Assembly: GCA_038380435.1 (NCBI GenBank)
Contig: JAWZYU010000025.1
Span: 48,678,691-48,742,690, forward strand
Reading direction: 5' to 3'
Source of the DNA: Ryuthela nishihirai
Taxonomy: Eukaryota; Arthropoda; Arachnida; Araneae; Heptathelidae
Length of the DNA stretch: 64,000 bases
Shown here: positions 22,920-34,463 of the stretch, one piece after another
Numbering within the stretch: position 1 is the first letter of the stretch
Layout: the number at the start of each line of letters is the position of its first letter
The notes under the pieces: generated by a model
The model's database searches: none
The model's input: only the letters and a program-made list of their open reading frames with translations
What the model was told of the DNA's origin: nothing
Position numbers and translations under genes: made by a program

Positions 22920-24375
22920 CCATTGTTTGATAAAGATTATCTTGAAATGCATAATTGTTGGGAAAAAAAACATGTATTCAATTTTTTGATTATTCTAAAT
23001 TGGTTAATTTGGGTAAAAAATGTGAATTGGGATTCTGTACATTTAGACATGGAAATAAACCAGTCATTTGAAAACTTGGATCATACATTGCAGAGATTAT
23101 TAAAAAATTACAAAAATCAAACCTTGGATCACAAATGAATTATTGATGCTAATTAACTAACAAAAATTATATAAAGAAATGAAGGCAAATCAAATGAATT
23201 TTTCATTAAAACTCCAATTTGTTAGCATTAAAATTTTAATGACTGGTATGATCAAGGAAGTTAAAGACTAATATTATACTAAGAAATTTGCAAATGCTGC
23301 TGGAGATCTCAGGAAGCAATGAGTGTGTTGTAAATGAAATTAGTGGTGGACCAATGGATTAAATAGCGTTTTTTACATCAATTAAGATTAACAATGAGGT
23401 AATTAAATTTGATGTTAAACCACAGAATTCACAAATTTGTTCAATAAGTGCTTTATAAATGTACCAGAAAAAGTATGTCTGGTTGATGCTAATTGAGATA
23501 AGAGATTTTCTTTTATTGTCTGAAATTCTTTTTGCGGTACTAAAATAAAATTTGGAAAATAAAATTGGAGGTTATATCTCGTATACAAGAGTTACCAAAA
23601 AATAGTGCATCAGGTTTGGATGGTGTCGCAGTAGAAATAATTAAATTATTTGAAGAAAACGTTTTAGATGTATTAGTAAAATTGTTTATGTGTAAAGAAA
23701 TTTTTCAAAATATTTTGAAACAAACTGAAATTGTTGAAGTTTTTAAAATTTGATGTAGAACAGAATTGGAAATGTTTGGCCCATAGCCTTAATTTGAGTC
23801 ATTGCTAAATTATTCAAAAAATTAATAAAATATAAACTACAATTTTTTAGAGAAAAATATATTTTTTTTACTGAATTTCAGTTTGATTTTAGAACTAAAA
23901 TGGAAACAGATGATGCTTTGCTTTTAACATCACCAGTGTGATTTACACTTATATGAATAATGATAAATAAATAAATCCCCTCTCAAGCAGCTGCTTGATA
24001 CAGAGATCTGACAGGAGCCTGCCAGTTTATATGCCGTAGTAGAAGGTCTGTGAGGATGGCAGGACTTCAGCAGAAAAACAACACAAACATCCATGCCTTA
24101 CCAGGGGCTCTAACCCAGGTCCCTTAGATCAGTAGGCAAGCACACTAAATATGCTTTAATTGTGTTTTCAGATGTACAGGAAGCTTTTAATACGATCGAT
24201 CATGGAAAATTAGAAGTTGCAGGAATTAGAGTTATGGTGTTGAATTGGTTTGAAAGTTATTTAAACAATAGAATACGGCAAATCAAAATAACATGTGCAG
24301 TACTTGTAAAAAATTGAATACGGAGTGCCTCAAGGATCTGTCCTTGGGTCCTTACTATTTATAATATTGTTAAGA
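22920..24375 (+). mobile_element. Second LINE family: old reverse-transcriptase remnant
   Basis: In pieces: QSFENLDHTLQRLL (about 23060), RIQELPKNSASGLDGVAVEI (23576, the RT 0/1 region K.SGLDG), and a palm part with KLFKKLIKYKL and FTEFQFDFR (about 23820-23890). Then SINE B interrupts (23966-24150). Afterwards comes motif A-like DVQEAFNTIDHGKL (about 24170), WFESYLNNRIRQ (24250) and the degraded SASRICPWVL in the place of the usual GVPQGSVLGP. This layout fits CR1/Jockey-type RTs rather than the RTE-like family above. Many stops and shifts; the catalytic YADD is not visible. Confidence 0.75.
23966..24150 (-). mobile_element. SINE B nested in the old LINE
   Basis: Minus orientation, from about GATCTAAGGGACCTGGGTTA (B-box end) through GACAGGAGCCTGCC to the AAGCAGCTGCTTGAGAGGGG end and an ATTTATT tail. 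The A-box end is missing. It divides the RT reading frame, so it is younger than that LINE. Confidence 0.85.
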
Positions 24376-25030
24376 CAGATGAACATGCTACAGTGAATTT
24401 ATGATAAACGTGTCATGAATGCTCGTGTATGCTCCTGCATGAGAATTATGTAACCAATGAATTGGAATGCAGAACCAATCTGAAAAATAGAAAGGATAGA
24501 ATTGTTGTTGGAGTGGATATCTGAAAGGAGGCATAATTAGTTTCAGTATGTATGCGATGGGTGTAAAAAGTGAAGAAGCATTTTATATGGTGAGTACATG
24601 GAAGGTTGATTAGTGTATTGGTGTGGATCATGTTGGTAAGCAGGTAAAGAAAAAGAATTTGTCGTCTTGTGCGTGGTGATCAATGTCTGAAAAGAATTGG
24701 TTTCTGAGAAACCAGAACACTTAGCCACAGTTTTGCAGTACTTGAGGACTAAAACCTAAGAAGGAAGTCATTTAATGTATTTATTTAGTTTGTTTAGGAA
24801 TTGGTAAGAATATTCTCGTTAGATTGAATATTTATTTACCAACATTTTATTGTTCATTGAATGATGTTAGCCTTGTTTTGTGATTTGGATGTGAATAGAA
24901 TTGAGGTAATGATTCTTCTGAAAGTTTATCTTTATATTATTATAGAGTTTCGTGCCATTTGGCTTAGTTTATTTTTAAATAATTTCATCCCAAGCTTTTG
25001 TAATAAATTGTATTGTAATTTTCATTGACA
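24376..25030. other. Stretch with nothing recognised
   Basis: After the LINE remnant, AT-rich; no gene or terminal repeat seen. Confidence 0.4.
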
Positions 25031-25032
25031 TA

Positions 25033-26892
25033 CACAGTCGTATCAGAAAAATATGACCACCCATGGAATCACAGCATATCCACCCAGGCGCATCACAGAG
25101 TGCACATGACAGGGTTGACCACACAGAGATTTATAAGCAGCCAGCCAGGACAGATGAGCCATAGTCTGTAACATGAGCACAATGAACAGAGGTATTGATT
25201 TGACGGACGTTCAAAAAGAAATGATCATTGGTTACTGCACCAAGGGTGGAAGCATCTCAGAAACAGCAGACTTTGTGGGCTGTTCGTGAGGTGCTGTAGT
25301 AAGGTGTACCAAGAATGGACCGCTGGCACACCAAGAGTACCTCCAGACATCATAACTGTGGAGCCCCAAAGGCCATCGACCCCAAAGGAGAACATTGCCT
25401 CCGTTGACTGGTAAAGGGCAATCGACACGCAACAGTGCAGCAATTGACCACTCAAATGAATGTTGGGGCACCCAAGTACATGTCCCCGATAACAGTAGAG
25501 TGAACTCTCTTATGCTTGGGTCTCCAGAGTCAACGCTGTGTAAAGGTGCCCATGTTAACCAAGATCCATCGGTAACAATGCCTGCAGTTTGCACAGGACT
25601 ACCATCATTGGACAGTGGATGAGTGGAAAAAGGTTGCCTTCTCCAGCAAATTGAGGTTTCTACTCCACAGAAGTGATGGGCAGTGGCGAATATGGCTTCA
25701 GACACACTAGAACCAACACCTAGACACACTTGTCGGTCAAGTACAGGCTGAAGGTGGCAGTGTGCATGTCTGGGGGATGTTTTCCTGGTATGACCTGGGA
25801 CTGCTGTTGCCACTGGATGGGTCCCTGAACACCAATGGCTACCTGTCGGGACCACCTTGACATGGGGGGGGGGGGGGGGCTTAGTGGTGCCTCTGTGAAG
25901 TAGGGTCACAGCTCATTGGTTCCTCATTTGCACGATGGGATGTAACCTTTGGTGGCAGGGCTTGTTGGGGGCCTGTGAACTGGTAAGAGCCTCCAGACTT
26001 GTGGGCTTACCGACTTGACTCAGGGAAGCTTTAGGTTGCAGCTCCGATGGAGGGGCTGTGGCTGAGGATTCTGCGGACTGGGCTTGGGGAACCCTGTCTA
26101 GTGGGCCCATCGGTGCAGCCTCGGTGAAGTTGAGGTACAGACTGCTTCTGGGGGCTGCCGGTACATGTCTCTGATGGAGAGGACGAAGTTGAGGGCTTGC
26201 GACTGGTAACAGAATGCTCAGTTGACAGGCTTATCAATGGAAAAGCCAAACTAAGCCCTGGAGCTGAGGCAATCTGGATTGTATATCCTATTTTTGTGGC
26301 TAACTGGGGAACAGATTAAATTTAGGTTTTGACCGATGGATGAACCTTCCTTCTATAGGATTGTTCGCCATAGGTAGTCGTGGGGCGAGCTGCATCTATA
26401 TGATGTTGTCTTGCCCTCAACGTAGGTAGTGGAGAATAGACCTTATCGTTTAGCAGAGCATCTGGGTTTTGTCTTCAATTATTATTCTCTGTCCATCTTC
26501 GCTGACAACATGCATCCCTTCATGTTGGACGCTTACCCTGGTGGTGATGGTGTCTACCAACAGGACAATGCGCCCTGTCATGTCGCTAAGGTGGTGCACG
26601 ACTGGTTCCAGGAACACGATAGTGATGTCTCTGTTCTCTCTTGGCTGGCGAAATCGCCCGACCCCAATCCCATAGAGCACTTGTGGGACCATTTGGATTG
26701 ACAGGTTCGGCTTCACCCACGTCATCTCCGGAACCTCCGTGCTCTGCTGGAGTCAGAATGGGCACATGTGCCTCTGGCAACCTTCCAGGGCCTCATTGTG
26801 TCCATGCCAAGCCGTCTCATTGCTGTCATCCAGGCCAAATGTGATTATTCCCATTATTAGGTAGGTGGTCATATTATTCTGATACGACTGTG
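25033..26892 (+). mobile_element. Tc1-like transposon M6 with TA target (interrupted)
   Basis: Terminal repeats: CAGTCGTATCAGAAAAATAT at the left, the inverted ATATTATTCTGATACGACTG at the right, each flanked by TA (25031-25032, 26893-26894). The + strand transposase remnant begins MNRGIDLTDVQKEMIIGYC (25182), a helix-turn-helix start, and soon hits a stop. It continues in fragments (GGSVHVWGMFSWYDLG near 25757). After the 641-bp insertion it goes on in frame with FADNMHPFM, then VYQQDNAPCHVAK (second catalytic Asp) and SPDPNPIEHLWD (last acidic residue). Outside the insertion the length is about 1.2 kb plus ends, normal for Tc1. Confidence 0.92.
25848..26488. mobile_element. Unidentified 641-bp insertion in M6 (5-bp TSD)
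   Basis: The transposase frame breaks after ATGGCTACCTGTC (25847) and resumes at CTGTCCATCTTCGCTGAC (26489), so CTGTC is duplicated. The insert is richer in G+C than its surroundings and contains a G-run at about 25866-25880. It has no clear terminal inverted repeat and no convincing open frame. With the target bases it starts TGTCGGGACC. A 5-bp duplication is the size left by LTR retrotransposons, so a solo LTR is one option; the family is unknown. Confidence 0.65.
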
Positions 26893-26894
26893 TA

Positions 26895-27606
26895 TTTTCA
26901 CTTTAACTCATGCCTCAGTGCTCATCCATTTTAATTTGCAACAATATATATTAATAACTTGGGTCTAATTGAGTTAAAGGGTAAATTGACTTTATTTCAG
27001 AACAATACATGTCTAACTTATACATATAATGAAATTTCACTTTTGATCTCTTATGCTAGTAATGTGTTATTAGTTATTCATAATGGTATGCAAATTTTTT
27101 ATTAATTACAAGTGCAAAAAAGCTGTTATTTATTAATTAAAATAATTCTATATTAGATACTGCAGCAAATAAACAGTTATCGTAAATTTAAATCCAATTT
27201 AAACACTGACTTCAACTGTTCACATCTTTTGTATCTCCTTCAAAATACTTAGGTATTTGGTTTGACATGGAAGATTTATATTAATAAACTTAGAAATAAA
27301 ATTCATTTTAGTGTAGCGTATATACAGTAAAAACTATAGTGTCACATTCTTTTATGTGGACATTATATTATACACTAATTTCATCTCTATCTCGGTATAA
27401 AAACTTGGGGGGAGCATATTTCAATGTATTCAATCAACTTCTAATTCGAAAAAGATTTATACATCTTCTAACAATAAAGTAACAGAATGCAACCTTCTAC
27501 TGTTTAAGCAAAATAATATTTAATGGTTAAGACATGATTTTTTTTTTGTCGTGATTATGTTGCACTTTCTTCTAACTTTTATGATTTAAGACAGTATTAA
27601 AATTTA
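26895..27606. other. AT-rich stretch, nothing recognised
   Basis: Short frames only; no repeat ends noticed. Confidence 0.4.
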
Positions 27607-27610
27607 TTAA

Positions 27611-27900
27611 CCCTTCCAGGGTCCCACCTAAAAAACTAGATTTACATTCAGATACCCAGCTATTTTTACACCATAATCAGCCAAAAAAAGTTAACTTTAG
27701 CAATTTTTTGACAAATAGCTAATGAAAGGAATTTTGCATGTTATATGCTGAGCATTTCCTGATTTTCTGAAAATAAAATATTTAAAAAAATGATGACTAG
27801 TTTTATTTTAATAGGGCTTTTATAAAAGCATGTAACAGAAAACTGCATCTTGCAATGCAAATAAAAATTTATTTAAAAAAAACTAAGCTAGGTAGCCATT
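27611..27900 (+). mobile_element. piggyBac-like family, left end only
   Basis: TTAA (27607-27610) followed by CCCTTCCAGGGTCCC, close to the end CCTTTCCAGTGTCC of the complete member at 55871. Inner blocks AATCAGCCAAAAAAAGTTAAC and TTGACAAATAGCTAA align with 55937-55982. The other end was not found before the LINE at 28010. Confidence 0.65.
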
Positions 27901-28009
27901 GGAAGGAGAGCTATGCAGCAATCCCCTGTGATGATGCATAGAACCGACCAGGCCTAGCACCTAATGTCCGACCCCCCCTTCTCGAGGTGCAGACTGTTAG
28001 TACTTTTCA

Positions 28010-28812
28010 AAAGAGATACTCTCTTGTGGAAGTGAACGGAAGGGGAGGGCTGCCAGATTAGTGTGGCCTACTGATCTGGACAACTATGGCTACTTTTCTT
28101 TTTTTTCTACCCTGCTGAGGAGTGGTCAACCACACAGGGTCCTGGTGCTGACCATATAAACCCACTGGACTGGACAGATATATGGCTCTGAGCTTGATTA
28201 TGGATCCTGATTTTGCTGCACTGGTGGGCTTCTGTGGAGGGAAAATCTTCCGCTATGTTTTTTGTTTGTTTGTGGGTTGACAGCCCCAAGTGAATAGATT
28301 CACAGGATATGTTTATCAGCTGGTGGATAATCCTGAGCAGAGGTCATCGCAGGCACCTGAACTCTTTGCTTCTATTGGCATCGTCAAATTCTACATTGGA
28401 GGAAGTCTTCCAGTGTGGATGGCTTCAGCCTTTAGTGGTGGGGGAACGGGTCTTTGCCCCATGTCTGTGATTAGGGGGCTGTTTGATATTGTCGGCATTC
28501 CCTCTCTCAATAAACATAGTTTCTTTAAACATCCCACTAACCGTTTTCTTTCCATAGGTAGTTGGAATGTGAGGACTCTGCACAGAGCTTTTTCTCTTGA
28601 TGTCCTCACACAAGAATTCCACCATTATAATTTAGATATTCTCTGCTTGCAAGAGACCAAATGGACAGATAAAGGTCAGATTCTTAAACATAATCTTAAA
28701 TTTCTCTTTTCAGGGAGGGACAACAATAAGCATCACGAAGGCGTGGGTCTGCTTCTCAGTAGACACGCTAGTGATGCTCTTCTAGGATATGGTGCATTTC
28801 ATTGGTGGATGT
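28010..28812 (+). mobile_element. RTE-like LINE, copy 4: 5' end only (5' UTR and endonuclease start)
   Basis: Matches the 5' part of copy 5 (37500-38300 reversed): GGGCTGCCAGATTAGTGTGG, then CTGCTGAGGAGTGGTCAAC and GGGGGCTGTTTGATATTG. A 174-codon frame opens at 28290 and runs into the endonuclease N-terminus: IGSWNVRTLHRAF (28553), LQETKW (28650; the Glu is a metal ligand in this fold) and GVGLLLSRHASDALLGY. It stops at 28812, just where copy 3 begins in the protein. The RT part is absent, which is unusual for a LINE insertion. Confidence 0.88.
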
Positions 28813-28814
28813 GA

Positions 28815-30170
28815 GTGCATTTCATTTTCACAGCAATTCATTGGTTTTAACAAATATTTAACGTACAATCTTAACTGTTAAGTATTATAACTTAGTTGCC
28901 CAATATTAGCATGATACTTAACAACAAAGATAGTGGCATAAATATTTTGTAAAACTATATTCAATACTTAGATAATTTTCTGTTTCCACAATGCATACTT
29001 ATTTCCAGTGCATTTTATATGGGTTGTATGCTCTTAATATTGTGTTGCATTTTTTAATTTGTAAAAATGGTATTGTTGTCTGAGAGAAAGTGGAGGAGTC
29101 AAATTTTAGTTTCACAGTAAACAAACATTTAAATTAGTATGCTACTGTTCACTTGTGATTAGAAGTTTTCACATGTAACACATAAATTTGAGCTCCTTTT
29201 TAAATCTTGACAAATATTTGCAAGAAATACTGAACATAATATTCTTATTAAAAATATCATGCTAATTTGAGAGATGAAATAAATGCCATGCACTAGTTAA
29301 TGTATTTTGTTAACGTACCAAGAAATATTTTGTGTGTCCTTTTTACTAGTGCACTTAAAACATATACCTAACACTGTTCTTCCATATTTAAATGATTTTA
29401 GTTTTACTGAGTTACTCTGATCTTCAGGAACAAACCCCACAATCAGTGATAATCTACAATAATTTCTTTTCAGGCTGTGGATAACAAGTTGACAGCATCA
29501 TATTGTATAAGTTTTGCACGCTCAGATGCAGATTACTATTCATATTGGTTATTAATGAGTCTTTAAGTAACTATTAATAATTATTTTCTTTTTCATAGGT
29601 AACTTATGATCAAGGACTTTTGCATCTTGTGTTAGTTGGTAAGCATACTGATAACATGAACATTTGACGGTTCATTGTAGGAATGTCAGAGCTACCAACC
29701 TTGCACGGCGAAAATTATGATTTGGAAGACTGAAAAATCAGAGTCCGGCACTTCTGCAGTACGGTGCTCAGGCATAATTTTTTTAATGAAATAATCAAGA
29801 CTTAATGCGTTAAGTCTTGACAGAACGCTCGACTTCTGGACTCCTAATGGTGATGAAAATCTTTTAATTTTTTCCAGAATTATACGAAGTTTTTTTAATT
29901 TACTTCTGAAAAAAATCCCACTAAATATGCAATTTAAACTAATGAAAAATGCATTCAATATCACATTAGAAAGAACATTCAGCTTCTTGGAAAGTTCTTC
30001 AAATAATAACTGAAACAATTTTGTTTCCGCAAATAAAAGGAAACCACCAGAAGTAATAGTATCTTAAGACATATTTTCTTACTCTGCATATAGCATATAC
30101 TATACTCTGCATATAGTTATACAGCAAATGTTGGTTAGTACTATCTGAGGCTACTTATTTCAAATCCTAT
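28815..30170. other. AT-rich intron sequence, nothing firm
   Basis: Includes a minus-strand frame of 108 codons (29692-30018) with no domain that I recognise, Lys/Phe/Ser-rich as expected from AT-rich DNA. A 13-bp direct repeat ACTCTGCATATAG occurs at about 30081 and 30104. No TE ends. Confidence 0.4.
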
Positions 30171-30179
30171 TGTCACTAA

Positions 30180-30830
30180 CAATGTTCATTTCATAATTTA
30201 AAAAAACTCACAAAAATCATTAATCTCATTGGAGACAGCGATTCTAAAAAGCACATACCACTAAAAACAAATTACTGTTCCACAATTTAAGAAAACCCCA
30301 GAATAAATTTACTGGAGGCAACCAATCTGAACATACTGCTGAACAACAAACTGCCATTCCACCTATATTACCCACTGCCCCGAACACACTAATCTTATAA
30401 CAAGCCTAAAATACAAAATTGTAAACAATTCACTGGTGATCTGCAGTATAAAAAGCCCCCAGAACTAAATAATCAGAGACAGAAAGTGTAAAAAATATTA
30501 ATTATTGTAAACAACTTGCTGCCGAAATCAATCCTCAGTATAAAAAAAAACTCCGGAACTAAATAACCCCATCAGGAAAAGCAGGCCTAAAAACCACAAA
30601 TTATTCATAAACAATTTATCACTGATCCACAGTATATAAAAAAAAAAACAGAACTAAATAATGCTATCAGAGACAACATGCTTAAAAAACATGAATTATC
30701 AATGAATCATGAATTTAAACAATGCACTGCCATCCACATTATTTAAAAAAAAACCTAGAACAAGATAATCTCATCGGAGACAATCATTTTAAACAGAGCA
30801 TATCACTAAAGAAAAAATCTCCCATTTCCT
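30180..30830. repeat. Diverged tandem array, unit about 80-107 bp
   Basis: A unit containing GAACTAAATAAT, then ATC.GAGACA, then AACAATT.ACTGC, then an AGTATAAAAAAA run recurs. Phase marks (GAAcTAAATAA or equivalent) fall at about 30301, 30382, 30462, 30556, 30651 and 30758. That gives spacings of about 81, 80, 94, 95 and 107. Unit 30180-30300 is the most diverged. It is not a CRISPR (no conserved short repeat with unique spacers). Confidence 0.72.
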
Positions 30831-30839
30831 GCTTAACCC

Positions 30840-32780
30840 AATAATAGGGAATGTGCATTAACTAAATATCATAAATCATCTGCAATTTTCAGTACTTACC
30901 TGAGGCCGAATTTACACTGCTATGCTATATATGGGCATTAAATCCAAATTGCATTAAAAATACATTTATATGAATAGCTCATTCCTTTTAAATAAACTCG
31001 TAAGTTTTATTCACATTAGAGGGTGAGACTTGGAAAGAAAAATCAAGAACCAGAGGCAACATGAAACATATCAACAGACAATCCAATAAATTTTTCGATA
31101 AGATGAAAAGCTATTATACTGTATGCTATTCACTTACATTACACACTTTAAGAAAGTTCAGTTACCACTCGTGATCTACTGAGTGAGTGCCGTAAACTGC
31201 AGATGTATCTACTTATTGATTATTCATTACTAGTTATTAGTGATTAAAATATATTTGCCTAACATAAAAAAAAAGTCTCGGCACCTTGTGAGCCCCAATC
31301 AGTTAAGAGTGAATACAAATAAACCTTCCAATTCAAATTTTATCATACCCACTAGCTGATTATGAGTTTAATTTCCTGTCTTATAAGATATATATCTCAT
31401 AAGATGTGAAATATAACACAAAAAGCTTACATCAGTTTAGTTAGATTTTTGGCATGCATACTTCTTCATATTAATGAAATTTAGCAATTGCTAATAATTA
31501 ACAAAAGATGTATTGCGAAAATTAACATTTACAATAACAAGAGAATAGCAACAATTATTGTACCCCTTTCTCCAATGTTGTTTTTTAGTGCAGTGCTTGG
31601 ATCATCGGCAGTAGCAGACTTTTTATGCAGCACAGGAACCAGCAAATGCTATTGTTACTTTTGCTTTTGAAAGCAGTGGTAGGGGCAGGGGCAGCTTGTC
31701 ATGCAGCACAAGAAGCATTGGCTTACTGTAGGCAAGTCACAGCATCAGTATATTTTTGATGTTAATGAAAGTTAACCTGATGGCTAATTATTAATAACTA
31801 ACAATCAATATGTAAATATCATTAATTGATTAATAATTGACTAATAGCCACCCAACAACATTTTCATGCAGCTCAGACATAAAGCAAACATATATAACTC
31901 TTTTGATCAGCTGCAGGGTTACAAAGTTATGGTGAAACAAAAGTGACATCAGCCAACAAACAACAAGTGAAATACAATAGGAAGATAAATAACATGACAG
32001 TAGAGAACCTAAAATGAATGATTATAAAAGGCCTCAACTCTAGTGAAAGAAAAGTTTTAATCCCTTATCAACCTAATAGCACAACCCAGATAATAATAAA
32101 CATGCACTCCAATTAATATTTAGTTGGCCAGAGCCAGAACAGTTTGGTATATGAACCTATACCAAACTAATAATAAACACCCATGTAGAAACAGCCTTCA
32201 ACTCTGTAAAAGAATTCAGGTGTAGACTTTGTCATGTGTTGTCTGGAAATGGTCAGCTGAAGTCTTATAGATTCCCTATTATTAGTGTGCAGGTGTATCC
32301 ACAAGCAAGCACAGATTAGGGAGTGGGCACCTTTAGTACAGTAAAAGAGCTAAATCAGAAACAATTCTTCCCTTTCATTAGCATTCTCCTTTTAGGAAAA
32401 GGGAAAAAAAATACTATTATAATTTGGAGGCAGATTTTATATGGTGTGAAACTGTAAAAAAAATGCCCAAAAATTGGATTTTCAAAAACAAAATTAGATT
32501 TTTGGATTTTAAACTAAAAATCAGAGTAGTTGGTAGCTCTGGGATGTCATTATCCTTGAAAATAATATTTTTTACATTTCAGCTAATTGTTAAACTCACG
32601 AAACTAGTTTTCACTCTATTAGTTATAATCCATCTTTTCTTATATTTCCCACTGCAGTTGCTTGCCTAATGTTAAATAAATGTTTAAAATCTTCTACATT
32701 TGGCTACACTTTCAGCCACAATTGCCTTTTGCATCTCGTCTGCACTATTGCAACTCAATAAAATAGTGTGTTGCCATTTA
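30840..32780. other. AT-rich intron sequence, nothing recognised
   Basis: Only short frames, e.g. 32424-32669 (81 codons) without a domain. No terminal repeats or splice-linked frames. Confidence 0.4.
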
Positions 32781-32784
32781 GAAT

Positions 32785-33172
32785 ATGGGGTGGGGATGGC
32801 TCAGTCGGTAGCGTGCCAGGCTCGTAATCTGTAGTTCCCAGGTTCGAGTTCCAGCTGGGTCAGCGTTGAGATTTATCTCTGCAAAAATTCCCCGCCATGC
32901 CCACGGTCAGTAGGGGACACTGATGGGCTTGGAAAGGCCACCGTCCGTTGGATGGGACGTTAAGCCGTGGCCCCCTGTGCGGGAGAGCCATACCCTGTGC
33001 ACGTTAAAGAACATGCTGGATGGCCTTGACGGGAGGCTACCATCTGTCTCCCAACAGCTGTTCCAGTGGGTCCCCTCCCCCAACCTTCTCTGAGCCTTCG
33101 GGGTCCATGTGACCTGGCCATTTAGCCCATGGTGTGCAAAAAAAGTGCTGCTCAGAGGTAAAACAACCCAAC
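32785..33172 (+). mobile_element. SINE A, complete young copy (11-bp TSD)
   Basis: Flanked by CCATTTAGAAT (32774-32784 and 33173-33183). Head GGATGGCTCAGTCGGTAGCG with loop CTCGTAA, B box GGTTCGAGTTCC, body GGATGGGACGTTAAGCC, tail GAGGTAAAACAACCCA. It sits at the very edge of Tc1 remnant M7. Confidence 0.95.
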
Positions 33173-33184
33173 CCATTTAGAATG

Positions 33185-33850
33185 TTACTGATAATACACA
33201 GGTAATGGACAAAAAATACCTGTAAAATCTCTAATACAGTGTTGGACTACCGCATGAGTCCAGTACAGCCTGTATGCATTGTAACATAGCATCTACCAGT
33301 GTCTGAAAGTCAGCAGGAGGATTAAGACCATTCTTCCACTAGAAACATGATCAATTCCTGCTTGTTTGATGGAGAGGGAAAACACTGCCTGAGATGTCAT
33401 TATGGAAGTTCCCAAAGTTTTTCAGCAGGTTGATATCTGGTGACTGCAGTTGTCATGGTATATGAAAAAGTTCAGTCTCATGACCCCATGTGCTCTGTGG
33501 ATGGGAGCTTTGTCATCCTGAAAGACAGCTCTCTCTTTGTTAAAGACATGCTGTACCATTTGATGAAGATGATTACTCAGGACTGTCAATTGGCATTAAT
33601 CTTTCCTTCTAATGGAGTGAGTGTACCCAAAACATGCCACAAGAAAGCACCCACACCGTTGCAGAACCCCCAGAACCCTAAAAAGTAGGAAACAAGCAAT
33701 TAGAGTTCCAAGTTGGAACCACATATGCACTTGCCCATTTGTCAGAAACAAAATGTAGAATGATTCATCAGAAATCATATCGCATTCCTCCACTTCTCTT
33801 TGCACTACTGGATATGATGGCATACATTGACAGGTGTGATTAACGGCTTG
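33185..33850 (-). mobile_element. Tc1-like transposon M7 (fossil, partial)
   Basis: The right-hand end in element terms (33190-33230) reads CAGGTAATGGACAAAAAATA. On the minus strand, VISDESFYILFLTNGQVH (about 33760; first Asp in SDES) is followed by FQDDKAPIHRAH-like codons (33515) and SPDIN.LKNF (33440), where the SPDLNPIE box is expected. The C-terminal QAVLDSCGSPTLY stands near 33255. Stops and shifts throughout; the N-terminal third and one end are missing. Confidence 0.78.
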
Positions 33851-33879
33851 TGAAGTTCAATTCAACTCTATGCAGTATA

Positions 33880-34463
33880 TATACAGGGTGAATCTGAAAA
33901 AGTGGGCAAAACTTTACGGGGTGGTAGAACGCAGCTATACGAGCAATATTCGTCATAGAATGTATGGTCGGAATGCAAACGGCGAGCCGCTAGGTGGCGT
34001 TGGAAATGGTATAAAAGGGTCGGTCCTCGCACCCAACGGCATTTCTACTGTGGATTGCCGAGAGGATGGCTGGTTATACTAACCACGAAATGGCGGATAT
34101 GCACTTTGTGTACGGTGCGGCGGACAGGAATGCAAGTGAGGCACAGAGACGTTACCGCGACCGGTTTCCGATGAGATGCACTCCAGATCGGAAAACATTA
34201 GAGTCTGAAGCCTGCATTACAGCTGGCGGCAGCTCTTTTGAGCAATTTCTTTGAGCATGTACCTCAATTACATTCCTGTTAATAAAATGTTTTCTGAAGT
34301 ATCTCCTTCTTGTGTTCATTCTTTAAATGTGGCAGTGGAAAACTACCTTTTAACTTCTCACCGCTTGCGTTCCGACCATACATTCTATGACGAATATTGC
34401 TCGTATAGCTGCATACTACCACCCCGTAAAGTTTTGCCCACTTTTTCAGATTCACCCTGTATA
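33880..34463 (+). mobile_element. Internally deleted mariner-like element M8 with ~100-bp TIRs
   Basis: The ends are near-identical inverted copies: TATACAGGGTGAATCTGAAA at the left (33880) and its complement ending CCCTGTATA (34463), extending about 100 bp to GAATGTATGGTCGGAA. Between them a 62-codon frame (34066-34254) begins MAGYTNHEMADMHFVYGAAD and continues EAQRRYRDRFPMRCTP. This matches the N-terminal DNA-binding segment of a mariner group whose DDE part is missing here. It then joins directly to a 3' end. A 17-bp direct repeat flanks the whole element (33861-33877, 34464-34480). It is a non-autonomous derivative with well-kept ends. Confidence 0.85.

Noticed and set aside
25232..25909. 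225-codon open frame on the minus strand
   Set aside because: It is antisense to the Tc1 transposase remnant M6 on the + strand and has no domain of its own.
26429..26701. Separate 90-codon gene
   Set aside because: Its upstream part is the 641-bp insertion and its downstream part is the C-terminus of transposase M6; the join is artificial.
29599..29638. Possible 40-nt microexon (CATAG|..|GTAAGC) in NUP50 intron 1
   Set aside because: Inserting it after the exon ending at 20414 gives an immediate stop; short AG..GT pairs are common by chance.
29692..30018. 108-codon frame on the minus strand
   Set aside because: No recognisable domain, composition typical of AT-rich non-coding DNA, no splice context.
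30180..30830. CRISPR-like array
   Set aside because: Units diverge along their whole length, there is no constant repeat with unique spacers, and the genome is eukaryotic.
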